NCBI GenBank assembly: GCA_963978895.1
Contig: OZ022247.1
Location: 20,927,658-20,991,657, forward strand
Direction of reading: 5' to 3'
DNA from: Erpobdella octoculata
Lineage: Eukaryota > Annelida > Clitellata > Hirudinida > Erpobdellidae
DNA length: 64,000 nt
This document shows, in pieces, positions 12,001 through 24,000 of this stretch (the stretch's first letter is position 1; the number at the start of each line of letters is the position of its first letter). Both the position numbers and the translations under genes were made by a program. Below the pieces are notes generated by a model, which ran no database searches, had not been told where the DNA came from, and was given only the letters and a program-made list of their open reading frames with translations.

Positions 12001-15000
12001 TGTTGTAGTAGATTCAGTTGTGGTAGTTGGTGTTGTTGTCGATTCTGTTGTAGTAGATTCAGTTGTGGTTGTTGGTGTTGTTGTTGTTGTACTTTCTGTT
12101 GTAGTAGATTCAGTTGTGGTTGTTGGTGTTGTAGTACTTTCTGTTGTAGTAGATTCAGTTGTGGTAGTTGGTGTTGTTGTTGATTCGGTAGTAGTAGATT
12201 CAGTTGTGGTAGTTGGTGTTGTTGTCGATTCTGTTGTAGTAGATTCAGTTGTGGTTGTTGGTGTTGTAGTACTTTCTGTTGTAGTAGATTCAGTTGTGGT
12301 AGTTGGTGTTGTTGTCGATTCGGTAGAAGTAGATTCAGTTGTGGTTGTTGGTGTTGTAGTACTTTCTGTTGTAGTAGATTCAGTTGTGGTAGTTGGTGTT
12401 GTTGTTGATTCGGTAGTAGTAGATTCAGTTGTGGTAGTTGGTGTTGTTGTCGATTCTGTTGTAGTAGATTCAGTTGTGGTTGTTGGTGTTGTTGTCGATT
12501 CGGTAGTAGTAGATTCAGTTGTGGTTGTTGGTGTTGTAGTACTTTCTGTTGTAGTAGATTCAGTTGTGGTAGTTGGTGTTGTTGTCGATTCGGTAGTAGT
12601 AGATTCAGTTGTGGTTGTTGGTGTTGTTGTACTTTCTGTTGTAGTAGATTCAGTTGTGGTAGTTGGTGTTGTTGTTGTATCGGTAGTAGTAGATTCAGTT
12701 GTGGTAGTTGATGTTGTAGTACTTTCTGTTGTAGTAGATTCAGTTGTGGTTGTTGGTGTTGTAGTACTTTCTGTTGTAGTAGATTCAGTTGTGGTAGTTG
12801 GTGTTGTTGTTGATTCGGTAGTAGTAGATTCAGTTGTGGTAGTTGGTGTTGTGGTCGATTCTGTTGTAGTAGATTCAGTTGTGGTTGTTGGTGTTGTTGT
12901 CGATTCGGTAGTAGTAGATTCAGTTGTTGTTGTTGGTGTTGTAGTACTTTCTGTTGTAGTAGATTCAGTTGTGGTAGTTGGTGTTGTTGTTGATTCGGTA
13001 GTAGTAGATTCAGTTGTGGTAGTTGGTGTTGTTGTCGATTCTGTTGTAGTAGATTCAGTTGTGGTTGTTGGTGTTGTTGTCGATTCGGTAGTAGTAGATT
13101 CAGTTGTTGTTGTTGGTGTTGTAGTACTTTCTGTTGTAGTAGATTCAGTTGTGGTAGTGGGTGTTGTTGTCGATTCGGTAGTAGTAGATTCAGTTGTGGT
13201 TGTTGGTGTTGTAGTACTTTCTGTTGTAGTAGATTCAGTTGTGGTAGTTGGTGTTGTTGTCGATTCGGTAGTACTAGATTCAGTTGTGGTTGTTGGTGTT
13301 GTTGTACTTTCTGTTGTAGTAGATTCAGTTGTGGTAATTGGTGTTGTTGTTGATTCGGTAGTAGTAGATTCAGTTGTGGTAGTTGATGTTGTAGTACTTT
13401 CTGTTGTAGTAGATTCAGTTGTGTTTGTTGGTGTTGTAGTACTTTCTGTTGTAGTAGATTCAGTTGTGGTAGTTGGTGTTGTTGTTGATTCGGTAGTAGT
13501 AGATTCAGTTGTGGTAGTTGGTGTTGTGGTCGATTCTGTTGTAGTAGATTCAGTTGTGGTTGTTGGTGTTGTTGTCGATTCGGTAGTAGTAGATTCAGTT
13601 GTTGTTGTTGGTGTTGTAGTACTTTCTGTTGTAGTAGATTCAGTTGTGGTTGTTGGTGTTGTTGTCGATTCGGTAGTAGTAGATTCAGTTGTTGGTGTTG
13701 GTGTTGTAGTACTTTCTGTAGTAGTAGATTCAGTTGTGGTAGTTGCTGTTGTTGTTGAGTCGGTAGTAGTAGATTCAGTTGTGGTAGTTGGTGTTGTAGT
13801 ACTTTCTGTTGTAGTAGATTCAGTTGTGGTTGTTGGTGTTGTAGTACTTTCTGTTGTAGTAGATACAGTTGTGGTAGTTGGTGTTGTTGTCGATTCTGTT
13901 GTAGTAGATTCAGTTGTTGTTGTTGGTGTTGTTGTCGATTCGGTAGTAGTAGATTCAGTTGTGGTTGTTGGTGTTGTAGTACTTTCTGTTGTAGTAGATT
14001 CAGTTGTGGTAGTTGGTGTTGTTGTTGATTCGGTAGTAGTAGATTCAGTTGTGGTAGTTGGTGTTGTTGTCGATTCTGTTGTAGTAGATTCAGTTGTGGT
14101 TGTTGGTGTTGTTGTCGATTCGGTAGTAGTAGATTCAGTTGTTGTTGTTGGTGTTGTAGTACTCTCTGTTGTAGTAGATTCAGTTGTGGTTGTTGGTGTT
14201 GTTGTCGATTCGGTAGTAGTAGATTCAGTTGTTGGTGTTGGTGTTGTAGTACTTTCTGTAGTAGTAGATTCAGTTGTGGTAGTTGCTGTTGTTGTTGATT
14301 CGGTTGTAGTAGATTCAGTTGTGGTAGTTGGTGTTGTAGTACTTTCTGTTGTAGTAGATTCAGTTATGGTTGTTGGTGTTGTAGTACTTTCTGTTGTAGT
14401 AGATTCTGTTGTGGTAGTTGGTGTTGTTGTCGATTCTGTTGTAGTAGATTCAGTTGTGGTTGTTGTCGATTCGGTAGTAGTAGATTCAGTTGTGGTTGTT
14501 GGTGTTGTAGTACTTTCTGTTGTAGTAGATTCAGTTGTGGTAGTTGGTGTTGTTGTTGATTCGGTAGTAGTAGATTCAGTTGTGGTAGTTGGTGTTGTTG
14601 TCGATTCGGTAGTAGTAGATTCAGTTGTGGTTGTTGGTGTTGTAGTACTTTCTGTTGTAGTAGATTCAGTTGTGGTAGTTGGTGTTGTTGTTGATTCGGT
14701 AGTAGTAGATTCAGTTGTGGTTGTTGGTATTGTTGTACTTTCTGTTGTAGTAGATTCAGTTGTGGTTGTTGTTGTTGTAGTACTTTCTGTTGTAGTAGAT
14801 TCAGTTGTGGTTGTTGGTGTTGTAGTACTTTCTGTTGTAGTAGATTCAGTTGTGGTAGTTGGTGTTGTTGTCGATTCGGTAGTAGTAGATTCAGTTGTTG
14901 TTGTTGGTGTTGTAGTACTTTCTGTTGTAGTAGATTCAGTTGTGGTAGTTGGTGTTGTTGTTGATTCGGTAGTAGTAGATTCAGTTGTGGTAGTTGATGT

Positions 15001-18000
15001 TGTTGTCGATTCTGTTGTAGTAGATTCAGTTGTGGTAGTTGGTGTTGTAGTACTTTCTGTTGTAGTAGATTCAGTTGTGGTTGTTGGTGTTGTAGTACTT
15101 TCTGTTGTAGTAGATTCAGTTGTGGTAGTTGGTGTTGTAGTACTTTCTGTTGTAGTAGATTCAGTTGTGGTAGTTGGTGTTGTTGTTGATTCGGTAGTAG
15201 TAGATTCAGTTGTGGTAGTTGGTGTTGTAGTACTTTCTGTTGTAGTAGATTCAGTTGTGGTAGTTGGTGTTGTTGTCGATTCTGTTGTAGTAGATTCAGT
15301 TGTGGTAGTTGGTGTTGTTGTCGATTCGGTAGTAGTAGATTCAGTTGTGGTTGTTGGTGTTGTAGTACTTTCTGTTGTAGTAGATTCAGTTGTGGTAGTT
15401 GGTGTTGTTGTTGATTCGGTAGTAGTAGATTCAGTTGTGGTTGATGGTATTGTTGTACTTTCTGTTGTAGTAGATTCAGTTGTGGTTGTTGGTGTTGTAG
15501 TACTTTCTGTTGTAGTAGATTCAGTTGTGGTTGTTGGTGTTGTAGTACTTTCTGTTGTAGTAGATTCAGTTGTGGTAGTTGGTGTTGTTGTCGATTCGGT
15601 AGTAGTAGATTCAGTTGTGGTTGTTGGTGTTGTAGTCTTTTCTGTTGTAGTAGATTCAGTTGTGGTAGTTGGTGTTGTTGTTGATTCGGTAGTAGTAGAT
15701 TCAGTTGTGGTAGTTGATGTTGTTGTCGATTCTGTTGTAGTAGATTCAGTTGTGGTAGTTGGTGTTGTAGTACTTTCTGTTGTAGTAGATTCAGTTGTGG
15801 TTGTTGGTGTTGTAGTACTTTCTGTTGTAGTAGATTCAGTTGTGGTTGTTGGTGTTGTAGTACTTTCTGTTGTAGTAGATTCAGTTGTGGTAGTTGGTGT
15901 TGTTGTCGATTCTGTTGAAGTAGATTCAGTTGTGGTTGTTGGTGTTGTTGTACTTTCTGTTGTAGTAGATTCAGTTGTGGTTGTTGGTGTTGTAGTACTT
16001 TCTGTTGTAGTAGATTCAGTTGTGGTTGTTGGTGTTGTAGTACTTTCTGTTGTAGTAGATTCAGTTGTGGTAGTTGGTGTTGTAGTACTTTCTGTTGTAG
16101 TAGATTCAGTTGTGGTAGTTGGTGTTGTTGTTGATTCGGTAGTAGTAGATTCAGTTGTGGTAGTTGGTGTTGTAGTACTTTCTGTTGTAGTAGATTCAGT
16201 TGTGGTAGTTGGTGTTGTTGTCGATTCTGTTGTAGTAGATTCAGTTGTGGTAGTTGGTGTTGTTGTCGATTCGGTAGTAGTAGATTCAGTTGTGGTTGTT
16301 GGTGTTGTAGTACTTTCTGTTGTAGTAGATTCAGTTGTGGTAGTTGGTGTTGTTGTTGATTCGGTAGTAGTAGATTCAGTTGTGGTTGTTGGTATTGTTG
16401 TACTTTCTGTTGTAGTAGATTCAGTTGTGGTTGTTGGTGTTGTAGTACTTTCTGTTGTAGTAGATTCAGTTGTGGTTGTTGGTGTTGTAGTACTTTCTGT
16501 TGTAGTAGATTCAGTTGTGGTAGTTGGTGTTGTTGTCGATTCGGTAGTAGTAGATTCAGTTGTGGTTGTTGGTGTTGTAGTACTTTCTGTTGTAGTAGAT
16601 TCAGTTGTGGTAGTTGGTGTTGTTGTTGATTCGGTAGTAGTAGATTCAGTTGTGGTAGTTGATGTTGTTGTCGATTCTGTTGTAGTAGATTCAGTTGTGG
16701 TAGTTGGTGTTGTAGTACTTTCTGTTGTAGTAGATTCAGTTGTGGTTGTTGGTGTTGTAGTACTTTCTGTTGTAATAGATTCAGTTGTGGTAGTTGGTGT
16801 TGTAGTACTTTCTGTTGTAGTAGATTCAGTTGTGGTAGTTGGTGTTGTTGTTGATTCGGTAGTAGTAGATTCAGTTGTGGTAGTTGGTGTTGTAGTACTT
16901 TCTGTTGTAGTAGATTCAGTTGTGGTAGTTGGTGTTGTTGTCGATTCTGTTGTAGTAGATTCAGTTGTGGTAGTTGGTGTTGTTGTCGATTCGGTAGTAG
17001 TAGATTCAGTTGTGGTTGTTGGTGTTGTAGTACTTTCTGTTGTAGTAGATTCAGTTGTGGTAGTTGGTGTTGTTGTTGATTCGGTAGTAGTAGATTCAGT
17101 TGTGGTTGTTGGTATTGTTGTACTTTCTGTTGTAGTAGATTCAGTTGTGGTTGTTGGTGTTGTAGTACTTTCTGTTGTAGTAGATTCAGTTGTGGTTGTT
17201 GGTGTTGTAGTACTTTCTGTTGTAGTAGATTCAGTTGTGGTAGTTGGTGTTGTTGTCGATTCGGTAGTAGTAGATTCAGTTGTGGTTGTTGGTGTTGTAG
17301 TACTTTCTGTTGTAGTAGATTCAGTTGTGGTAGTTGGTGTTGTTGTTGATTCGGTAGTAGTAGATTCAGTTGTGGTAGTTGATGTTGTTGTCGATTCTGT
17401 TGTAGTAGATTCAGTTGTGGTTGTTGGTGTTGTAGTACTTTCTGTTGTAGTAGATTCAGTTGTGGTTGTTGGTGTTGTAGTACTTTCTGTTGTAGTAGAT
17501 TCAGTTGTGGTAGTTGGTGTTGTAATACTTTCTGTTGTAGTAGATTCAGTTGTGGTAGTTGGTGTTGTTGTCGATTCGGTAGTAGTAGATTCAGTTGTGG
17601 TTGTTGGTGTTGTAGTACTTTCTGTTGTAGTAGATTCAGTTGTGGTTGTTGGTGTTGTTGTCGATTCGGTAGTAGTAGATTCAGTTGTTGTTGTTGGTGT
17701 TGTAGTACTTTCTGTTGTAGTAGATTCAGTTGTGGTAGTGGGTGTTGTTGTCGATTCGGTAGTAGTAGATTCAGTTGTGGTTGTTGGTGTTTTAGTACTT
17801 TCTGTTGTAGTAGATTCAGTTGTGGTAGTTGGTGTTGTTGTCGATTCTGTTGTAGTAGATTCAGTTGTGGTTGTTGGTGTTGTTGTACTTTCTGTTGAAG
17901 TAGATTCAGTTGTGGTTGTTGGTGTTGTAGTACTTTCTGTTGTAGTAGATTCAGTTGTGGTAGTTGGTGTTGTTGTTGATTCGGTAGTAGTAGATTCAGT

Positions 18001-21000
18001 TGTGGTTGTTGGTATTGTTGTACTTTCTGTTGTAGTAGATTCAGTTGTGGTTGTTGGTGTTGTAGTACTTTCTCTTGTAGTAGATTCAGTTGTGGTTGTT
18101 GGTGTTGTAGTACTTTCTGTTGTAGTAGATTCAGTTGTGGTAGTAGGTGTTGTTGTCGATTCGGTAGTAGTAGATTCAGTTGTGGTTGTTGGTGTTGTTG
18201 TACTTTCTGTTGTAGTAGATTCAGTTGTAGTTGTTGGTGTTGTAGTACTTTCTGTTGTAGTAGATTCAGTTGTGGTTGTTGGTGTTGTAGTACTTTCTGT
18301 TGTAGTAGATTCAGTTGTGGTAGTTGGTGTTGTTGTCGATTCGGTAGTAGTAGATTCAGTTGTGGTTGTTGGTGTTGTAGTACTTTCTGTTGTAGTAGAT
18401 TCAGTTGTGGTAGTTGGTGTTGTTGTTGATTCGGTAGTAGTAGATTCAGTTGTGGTAGTTGATGTTGTTGTCGATTCTGTTGTAGTAGATTCAGTTGTGG
18501 TTGTTGGTGTTGTAGTACTTTCTGTTGTAGTAGATTCAGTTGTGGTAGTTGGTGTTGTTGTCGATTCTGTTGTAGTAGATTCAGTTGTGGTTGTTGGTGT
18601 TGTTATCGATTCGGTAGTAGTAGATTCAGTTGTTGTTGTTGGTGTTGTAGTACTTTCTGTTGTAGTAGATTCAGTTGTGGTAGTGGGTGTTGTTGTCGAT
18701 TCGGTAGTAGTAGATTCAGTTGTGCTTGTTGGTGTTGTAGTACTTTCTGTTGTAGTAGATTCAGTTGTGGTAGTTGGTGTTGTTGTCGATTCTGTTGTAG
18801 TAGATTCAGTTGTGGTTGTTGGTGTTGTTGTACTTTCTGTTGAAGTAGATTCAGTTGTGGTTGTTGGTGTTGTAGTACTTTCTGTTGTAGTAGATTCAGT
18901 TGTGGTAGTTGGTGTTGTAGTACTTTCTGTTGTAGTAGATTCAGTTGTGGTAGTTGGTGTTGTAGTACTTTCTGTTGTAGTAGATTCAGTTGTGGTTGTT
19001 GGTGTTGTAGTACTTTCTGTTGTAGTAGATTCAGTTGTGGTAGTTGGTGTTGTTGTTGATTCGGTAGTAGTAGATTCAGTTGTGGTAGTTGGTGTTGTAG
19101 TACTTTCTGTTGTAGTAGATTCAGTTGTGGTAGTTGGTGTTGTTGTCGATTCTGTTGTAGTAGATTCAGTTATGGTTGTTGGTGTTGTTGTACTTTCTGT
19201 TGTAGTAGATTCAGTTGTGGTTGTTGGTGTTGTAGTACTTTCTGTTGTAGTAGATTCAGTTGTGGTAGTTGGTGTTGTTGTCGATTCTGTTGTAGTAGAT
19301 TCAGTTGTGGTTGTTGGTGTTGTTGTACTTTCTGTTGTAGTAGATTCAGTTGTAGTTGTTGGTGTTGTAGTACTTTCTGTTGTAGTAGATTCAGTTGTGG
19401 TTGTTGGTGTTGTAGTACTTTCTGTTGTAGTAGATTCAGTTGTGGTAGTTGGTGTTGTTGTCGATTCGGTAGTAGTAGATTCAGTTGTGGTAGTTGGTGT
19501 TGTAGTACTTTCTGTTGTAGTAGATTCAGTTGTGGTTGTTGGTGTTGTAGTACTTTCTGTTGTAGTAGATTCAGTTGTGGTAGTTGGTGTTGTAGTACTT
19601 TCTGTTGTAGTAGATTCAGTTGTGGTAGTTGGTGTTGTTGTCGATTCGGTAGTAGTAGATTCAGTTGTGGTTGTTGGTGTTGTAGTACTTTCTGTTGTAG
19701 TAGATTCAGTTGTGGTAGTTGGTGTTGTTGTTGATTCGGTAGTAGTAGATTCAGTTGTGGTAGTTGGTGTTGTTGTCGATTCTGTTGTAGTAGATTCAGT
19801 TGTGGTTGTTGGTGTTGTTGTCGATTCGGTAGTAGTAGATTCAGTTGTTGTTGTTGGTGTTGTAGTACTTTCTGTTGTAGTAGATTCAGTTGTGGTAGTG
19901 GGTGTTGTTGTCGATTCGGTAGTAGTAGATTCAGTTGTGGTTGTTGGTGTTGTAGTACTTTTTGTTGTAGTAGATTCAGTTGTGGTAGTTGGTGTTGTTG
20001 TCGATTCTGTTGTAGTAGATTCAGTTGTGGTTGTTGGTGTTGTTGTACTTTCTGTTGAAGTAGATTCAGTTGTGGTTGTTGGTGTTGTAGTACTTTCTGT
20101 TGTAGTAGATTCAGTTGTGGTAGTTGGTGTTGTAGTACTTTCTGTTGTAGTAGATTCAGTTGTGGTAGTTGGTGTTGTAGTACTTTCTGTTGTAGTAGAT
20201 TCAGTTGTGGTTGTTGGTGTTGTAGTACTTTCTGTTGTAGTAGATTCAGTTGTGGTAGTTGGTGTTGTTGTTGATTCGGTAGTAGTAGATTCAGTTGTGG
20301 TAGTTGGTGTTGTAGTACTTTCTGTTGTAGTAGATTCAGTTGTGGTAGTTGGTGTTGTTGTCGATTCTGTTGTAGTAGATTCAGTTATGGTTGTTGGTGT
20401 TGTTGTACTTTCTGTTGTAGTAGATTCGGTTGTGGTTGTTGGTGTTGTAGTACTTTCTGTTGTAGTAGATTCAGTTGTGGTAGTTGGTGTTGTTGTCGAT
20501 TCTGTTGTAGTAGATTCAGTTGTGGTTGTTGGTGTTGTTGTACTTTCTGTTGTAGTAGATTCAGTTGTAGTTGTTGGTGTTGTAGTACTTTCTGTTGTAG
20601 TAGATTCAGTTGTGGTTGTTGGTGTTGTAGTACTTTCTGTTGTAGTAGATTCAGTTGTGGTAGTTGGTGTTGTTGTCGATTCGGTAGTAGTAGATTCAGT
20701 TGTGGTTGTTGGTGTTGTAGTACTTTCTGTTGTAGTAGATTCAGTTGTGGTAGTTGGTGTTGTTGTTGATTCGGTAGTAGTAGATTCAGTTGTGGTAGTT
20801 GATGTTGTTGTCGATTCTGTTGTAGTAGATTCAGTTGTGGTTGTTGGTGTTGTAGTACTTTCTGTTGTAGTAGATTCAGTTGTGGTAGTTGGTGTTGTTG
20901 TTGATTCGGTAGTAGTAGATTCAGTTGTGGTAGTTGGTGTTGTAGTACTTTCTGTTGTAGTAGATTCAGTTGTGGTAGTTGGTGTTGTTGTCGATTCTGT

Positions 21001-24000
21001 TGTAGTAGATTCAGTTATGGTTGTTGGTGTTGTTGTACTTTCTGTTGTAGTAGATTCAGTTGTGGTTGTTGGTGTTGTTGTCGATTCGGTAGTAGTAGAT
21101 TCAGTTGTTGTTGTTGGTGTTGTTGTACTTTCTGTTGAAGTAGATTCAGTTGTGGTTGTTGGTGTTGTAGTACTTTCTGTTGTAGTAGATTCAGTTGTGG
21201 TAGTTGGTGTTGTAGTACTTTCTGTTGTAGTAGATTCAGTTGTGGTAGTTGGTGTTGTAGTACTTTCTGTTGTAGTAGATTCAGTTGTGGTTGTTGGTGT
21301 TGTAGTACTTTCTGTTGTAGTAGATTCAGTTGTGGTAGTTGGTGTTGTTGTTGATTCGGTAGTAGTAGATTCAGTTGTGGTAGTTGGTGTTGTAGTACTT
21401 TCTGTTGTAGTAGATTCAGTTGTGGTTGTTGGTGTTGTAGTACTTTCTGTTGTAGTAGATTCAGTTATGGTTGTTGGTGTTGTTGTACTTTCTGTTGTAG
21501 TAGATTCAGTTGTGGTTGTTGGTGTTGTAGTACTTTCTGTTGTAGTAGATTCAGTTGTGGTAGTTGGTGTTGTTGTCGATTCTGTTGTAGTAGATTCAGT
21601 TGTGGTTGTTGGTGTTGTTGTACTTTCTGTTGTAGTAGATTCAGTTGTAGTTGTTGGTGTTGTAGTACTTTCTGTTGTAGTAGATTCAGTTGTGGTTGTT
21701 GGTGTTGTAGTACTTTCTGTTGTAGTAGATTCAGTTGTGGTAGTTGGTGTTGTTGTCGATTCGGTAGTAGTAGATTCAGTTGTGGTTGTTGGTGTTGTAG
21801 TACTTTCTGTTGTAGTAGATTCAGTTGTGGTAGTTGGTGTTGTTGTTGATTCGGTAGTAGTAGATTCAGTTGTGGTAGTTGATGTTGTTGTCGATTCTGT
21901 TGTAGTAGATTCAGTTGTGGTAGTTGGTGTTGTAGTACTTTCTGTTGTAGTAGATTCAGTTGTGGTTGTTGGTGTTGTAGTACTTTCTGTTGTAGTAGAT
22001 TCAGTTGTGGTAGTTGGTGTTGTTGTCGATTCGGTAGTAGTAGATTCAGTTGTGGTTGTTGGTGTTGTAGTACTTTCTGTTGTAGTAGATTCAGTTGTGG
22101 TAGTTGGTGTTGTTGTTGATTCGGTAGTAGTAGATTCAGTTGTGGTAGTTGATGTTGTTGTCGATTCTGTTGTAGTAGATTCAGTTGTGGTAGTTGGTGT
22201 TGTAGTACTTTCTGTTGTAGTAGATTCAGTTGTGGTAGTTGATGTTGTTGTCGATTCTGTTGTAGTAGATTCAGTTGTGGTAGTTGGTGTTGTAGTACTT
22301 TCTGTTGTAGTAGATTCAGTTGTGGTTGTTGGTGTTGTAGTACTTTCTGTTGTAGTAGATTCAGTTGTGGTAGTTGGTGTTGTTGTCGATTCGGTAGTAG
22401 TAGATTCAGTTGTGGTTGTTGGTGTTGTAGTACTTTCTGTTGTAGTAGATTCAGTTGTGGTAGTTGGTGTTGTTGTTGATTCGGTAGTAGTAGATTCAGT
22501 TGTGGTAGTTGATGTTGTTGTCGATTCTGTTGTAGTAGATTCAGTTGTGGTAGTTGGTGTTGTAGTACTTTCTGTTGTAGTAGATTCAGTTGTGGTAGTT
22601 GGTGTTGTTGTCGATTCGGTAGTAGTAGATTCAGTTGTGGTTGTTGGTGTTGTAGTACTTTCTGTTGTAGTAGATTCAGTTGTGGTAGTTGGTGTTGTTG
22701 TCGATTCGGTAGTAGTAGATTCAGTTGTGGTAGTTGGTGTTGTAGTACTTTCTGTTGTAGTAGATTCAGTTGTGGTTGTTGGTGTTGTAGTACTTTCTGT
22801 TGTAGTAGATTCAGTTATGGTTGTTGGTGTTGTTGTACTTTCTGTTGTAGTAGATTCAGTTGTGGTTGTTGGTGTTGTAGTACTTTCTGTTGTAGTAGAT
22901 TCAGTTGTGGTAGTTGGTGTTGTTGTCGATTCTGTTGTAGTAGATTCAGTTGTGGTTGTTGGTGTTGTTGTACTTTCTGTTGTAGTAGATTCAGTTGTAG
23001 TTGTTGGTGTTGTAGTACTTTCTGTTGTAGTAGATTCAGTTGTGGTTGTTGGTGTTGTAGTACTTTCTGTTGTAGTAGATTCAGTTGTGGTAGTTGGTGT
23101 TGTTGTCGATTCGGTAGTAGTAGATTCAGTTGTGGTTGTTGGTGTTGTAGTACTTTCTGTTGTAGAAGATTCAGTTGTGGTAGTTGGTGTTGTTGTTGAT
23201 TCGGTAGTAGTAGATTCAGTTGTGGTAGTTGATGTTGTTGTCGATTCTGTTATAGTAGATTCAGTTGTGGTAGTTGGTGTTGTAGTACTTTCTGTTGTAG
23301 TAGATTCAGTTGTGGTTGATGGTTTTGTAGTACTTTCTGTTGTAGTAGATTCAGTTGTGGTAGTTGGTGTTGTTGTCGATTCGGTAGTAGTAGATTCAGT
23401 TGTGGTTGTTGGTGTTGTAGTACTTTCTGTTGTAGTAGATTCAGTTGTGGTAGTTGGTGTTGTTGTTGATTCGGTAGTAGTAGATTCAGTTGTGGTAGTT
23501 GATGTTGTTGTCGATTCTGCTGTAGTAGATTCAGTTGTGGTAGTTGGTGTTGTAGTACTTTCTGTTGTAGTAGATTCAGTTGTGGTTGTTGGTGTTGTAG
23601 TACTTTCTGTTGTAGTAGATTCAGTTGTGGTAGTTGGTGTTGTAGTACTTTCTGTTGTAGTAGATTCAGTTGTGGTTGTTGGTGTTGTAGTACTTTCTGT
23701 TGTAGTAGATTCAGTTGTGGTAGTTGGTGTTGTTGTTGATTCGGTAGTAGTAGATTCAGTTGTGGTAGTTGGTGTTGTAGTACTTTCTGTTGTAGTAGAT
23801 TCAGTTGTGGTAGTTGGTGTTGTTGTTGATTCGGTAGTAGTAGATTCAGTTGTGGTAGTTGATGTTGTTGTCGATTCTGTTGTAGTAGATTCAGTTGTGG
23901 TTGTTGGTGTTGTAGTACTTTCTGTTGTAGTAGATTCAGTTGTGGTAGTTGGTGTTGTTGTCGATTCTGTTGTAGTAGATTCAGTTGTGGTTGTTGGTGT

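Larger units (their letters stand above)
3931..14300 (-). repeat. Two-unit extra-Pro / Pro-to-Ala variant, eight copies
   Basis: A paired variant occurs at 3941, 4706, 5336, 6236, 8081, 8936, 13694 and 14234, with spacings that are multiples of 45 up to 8936 and again between the last two. In the first unit a Thr becomes Pro, giving two prolines separated by one Thr. In the neighbouring unit CCA becomes GCA, replacing the usual Pro by Ala. The two changes always travel together in these examples, so they mark a single founder pair that was spread by duplication. They are found only in the left ~14.5 kb, the more C-terminal part of the visible protein. Confidence 0.75.
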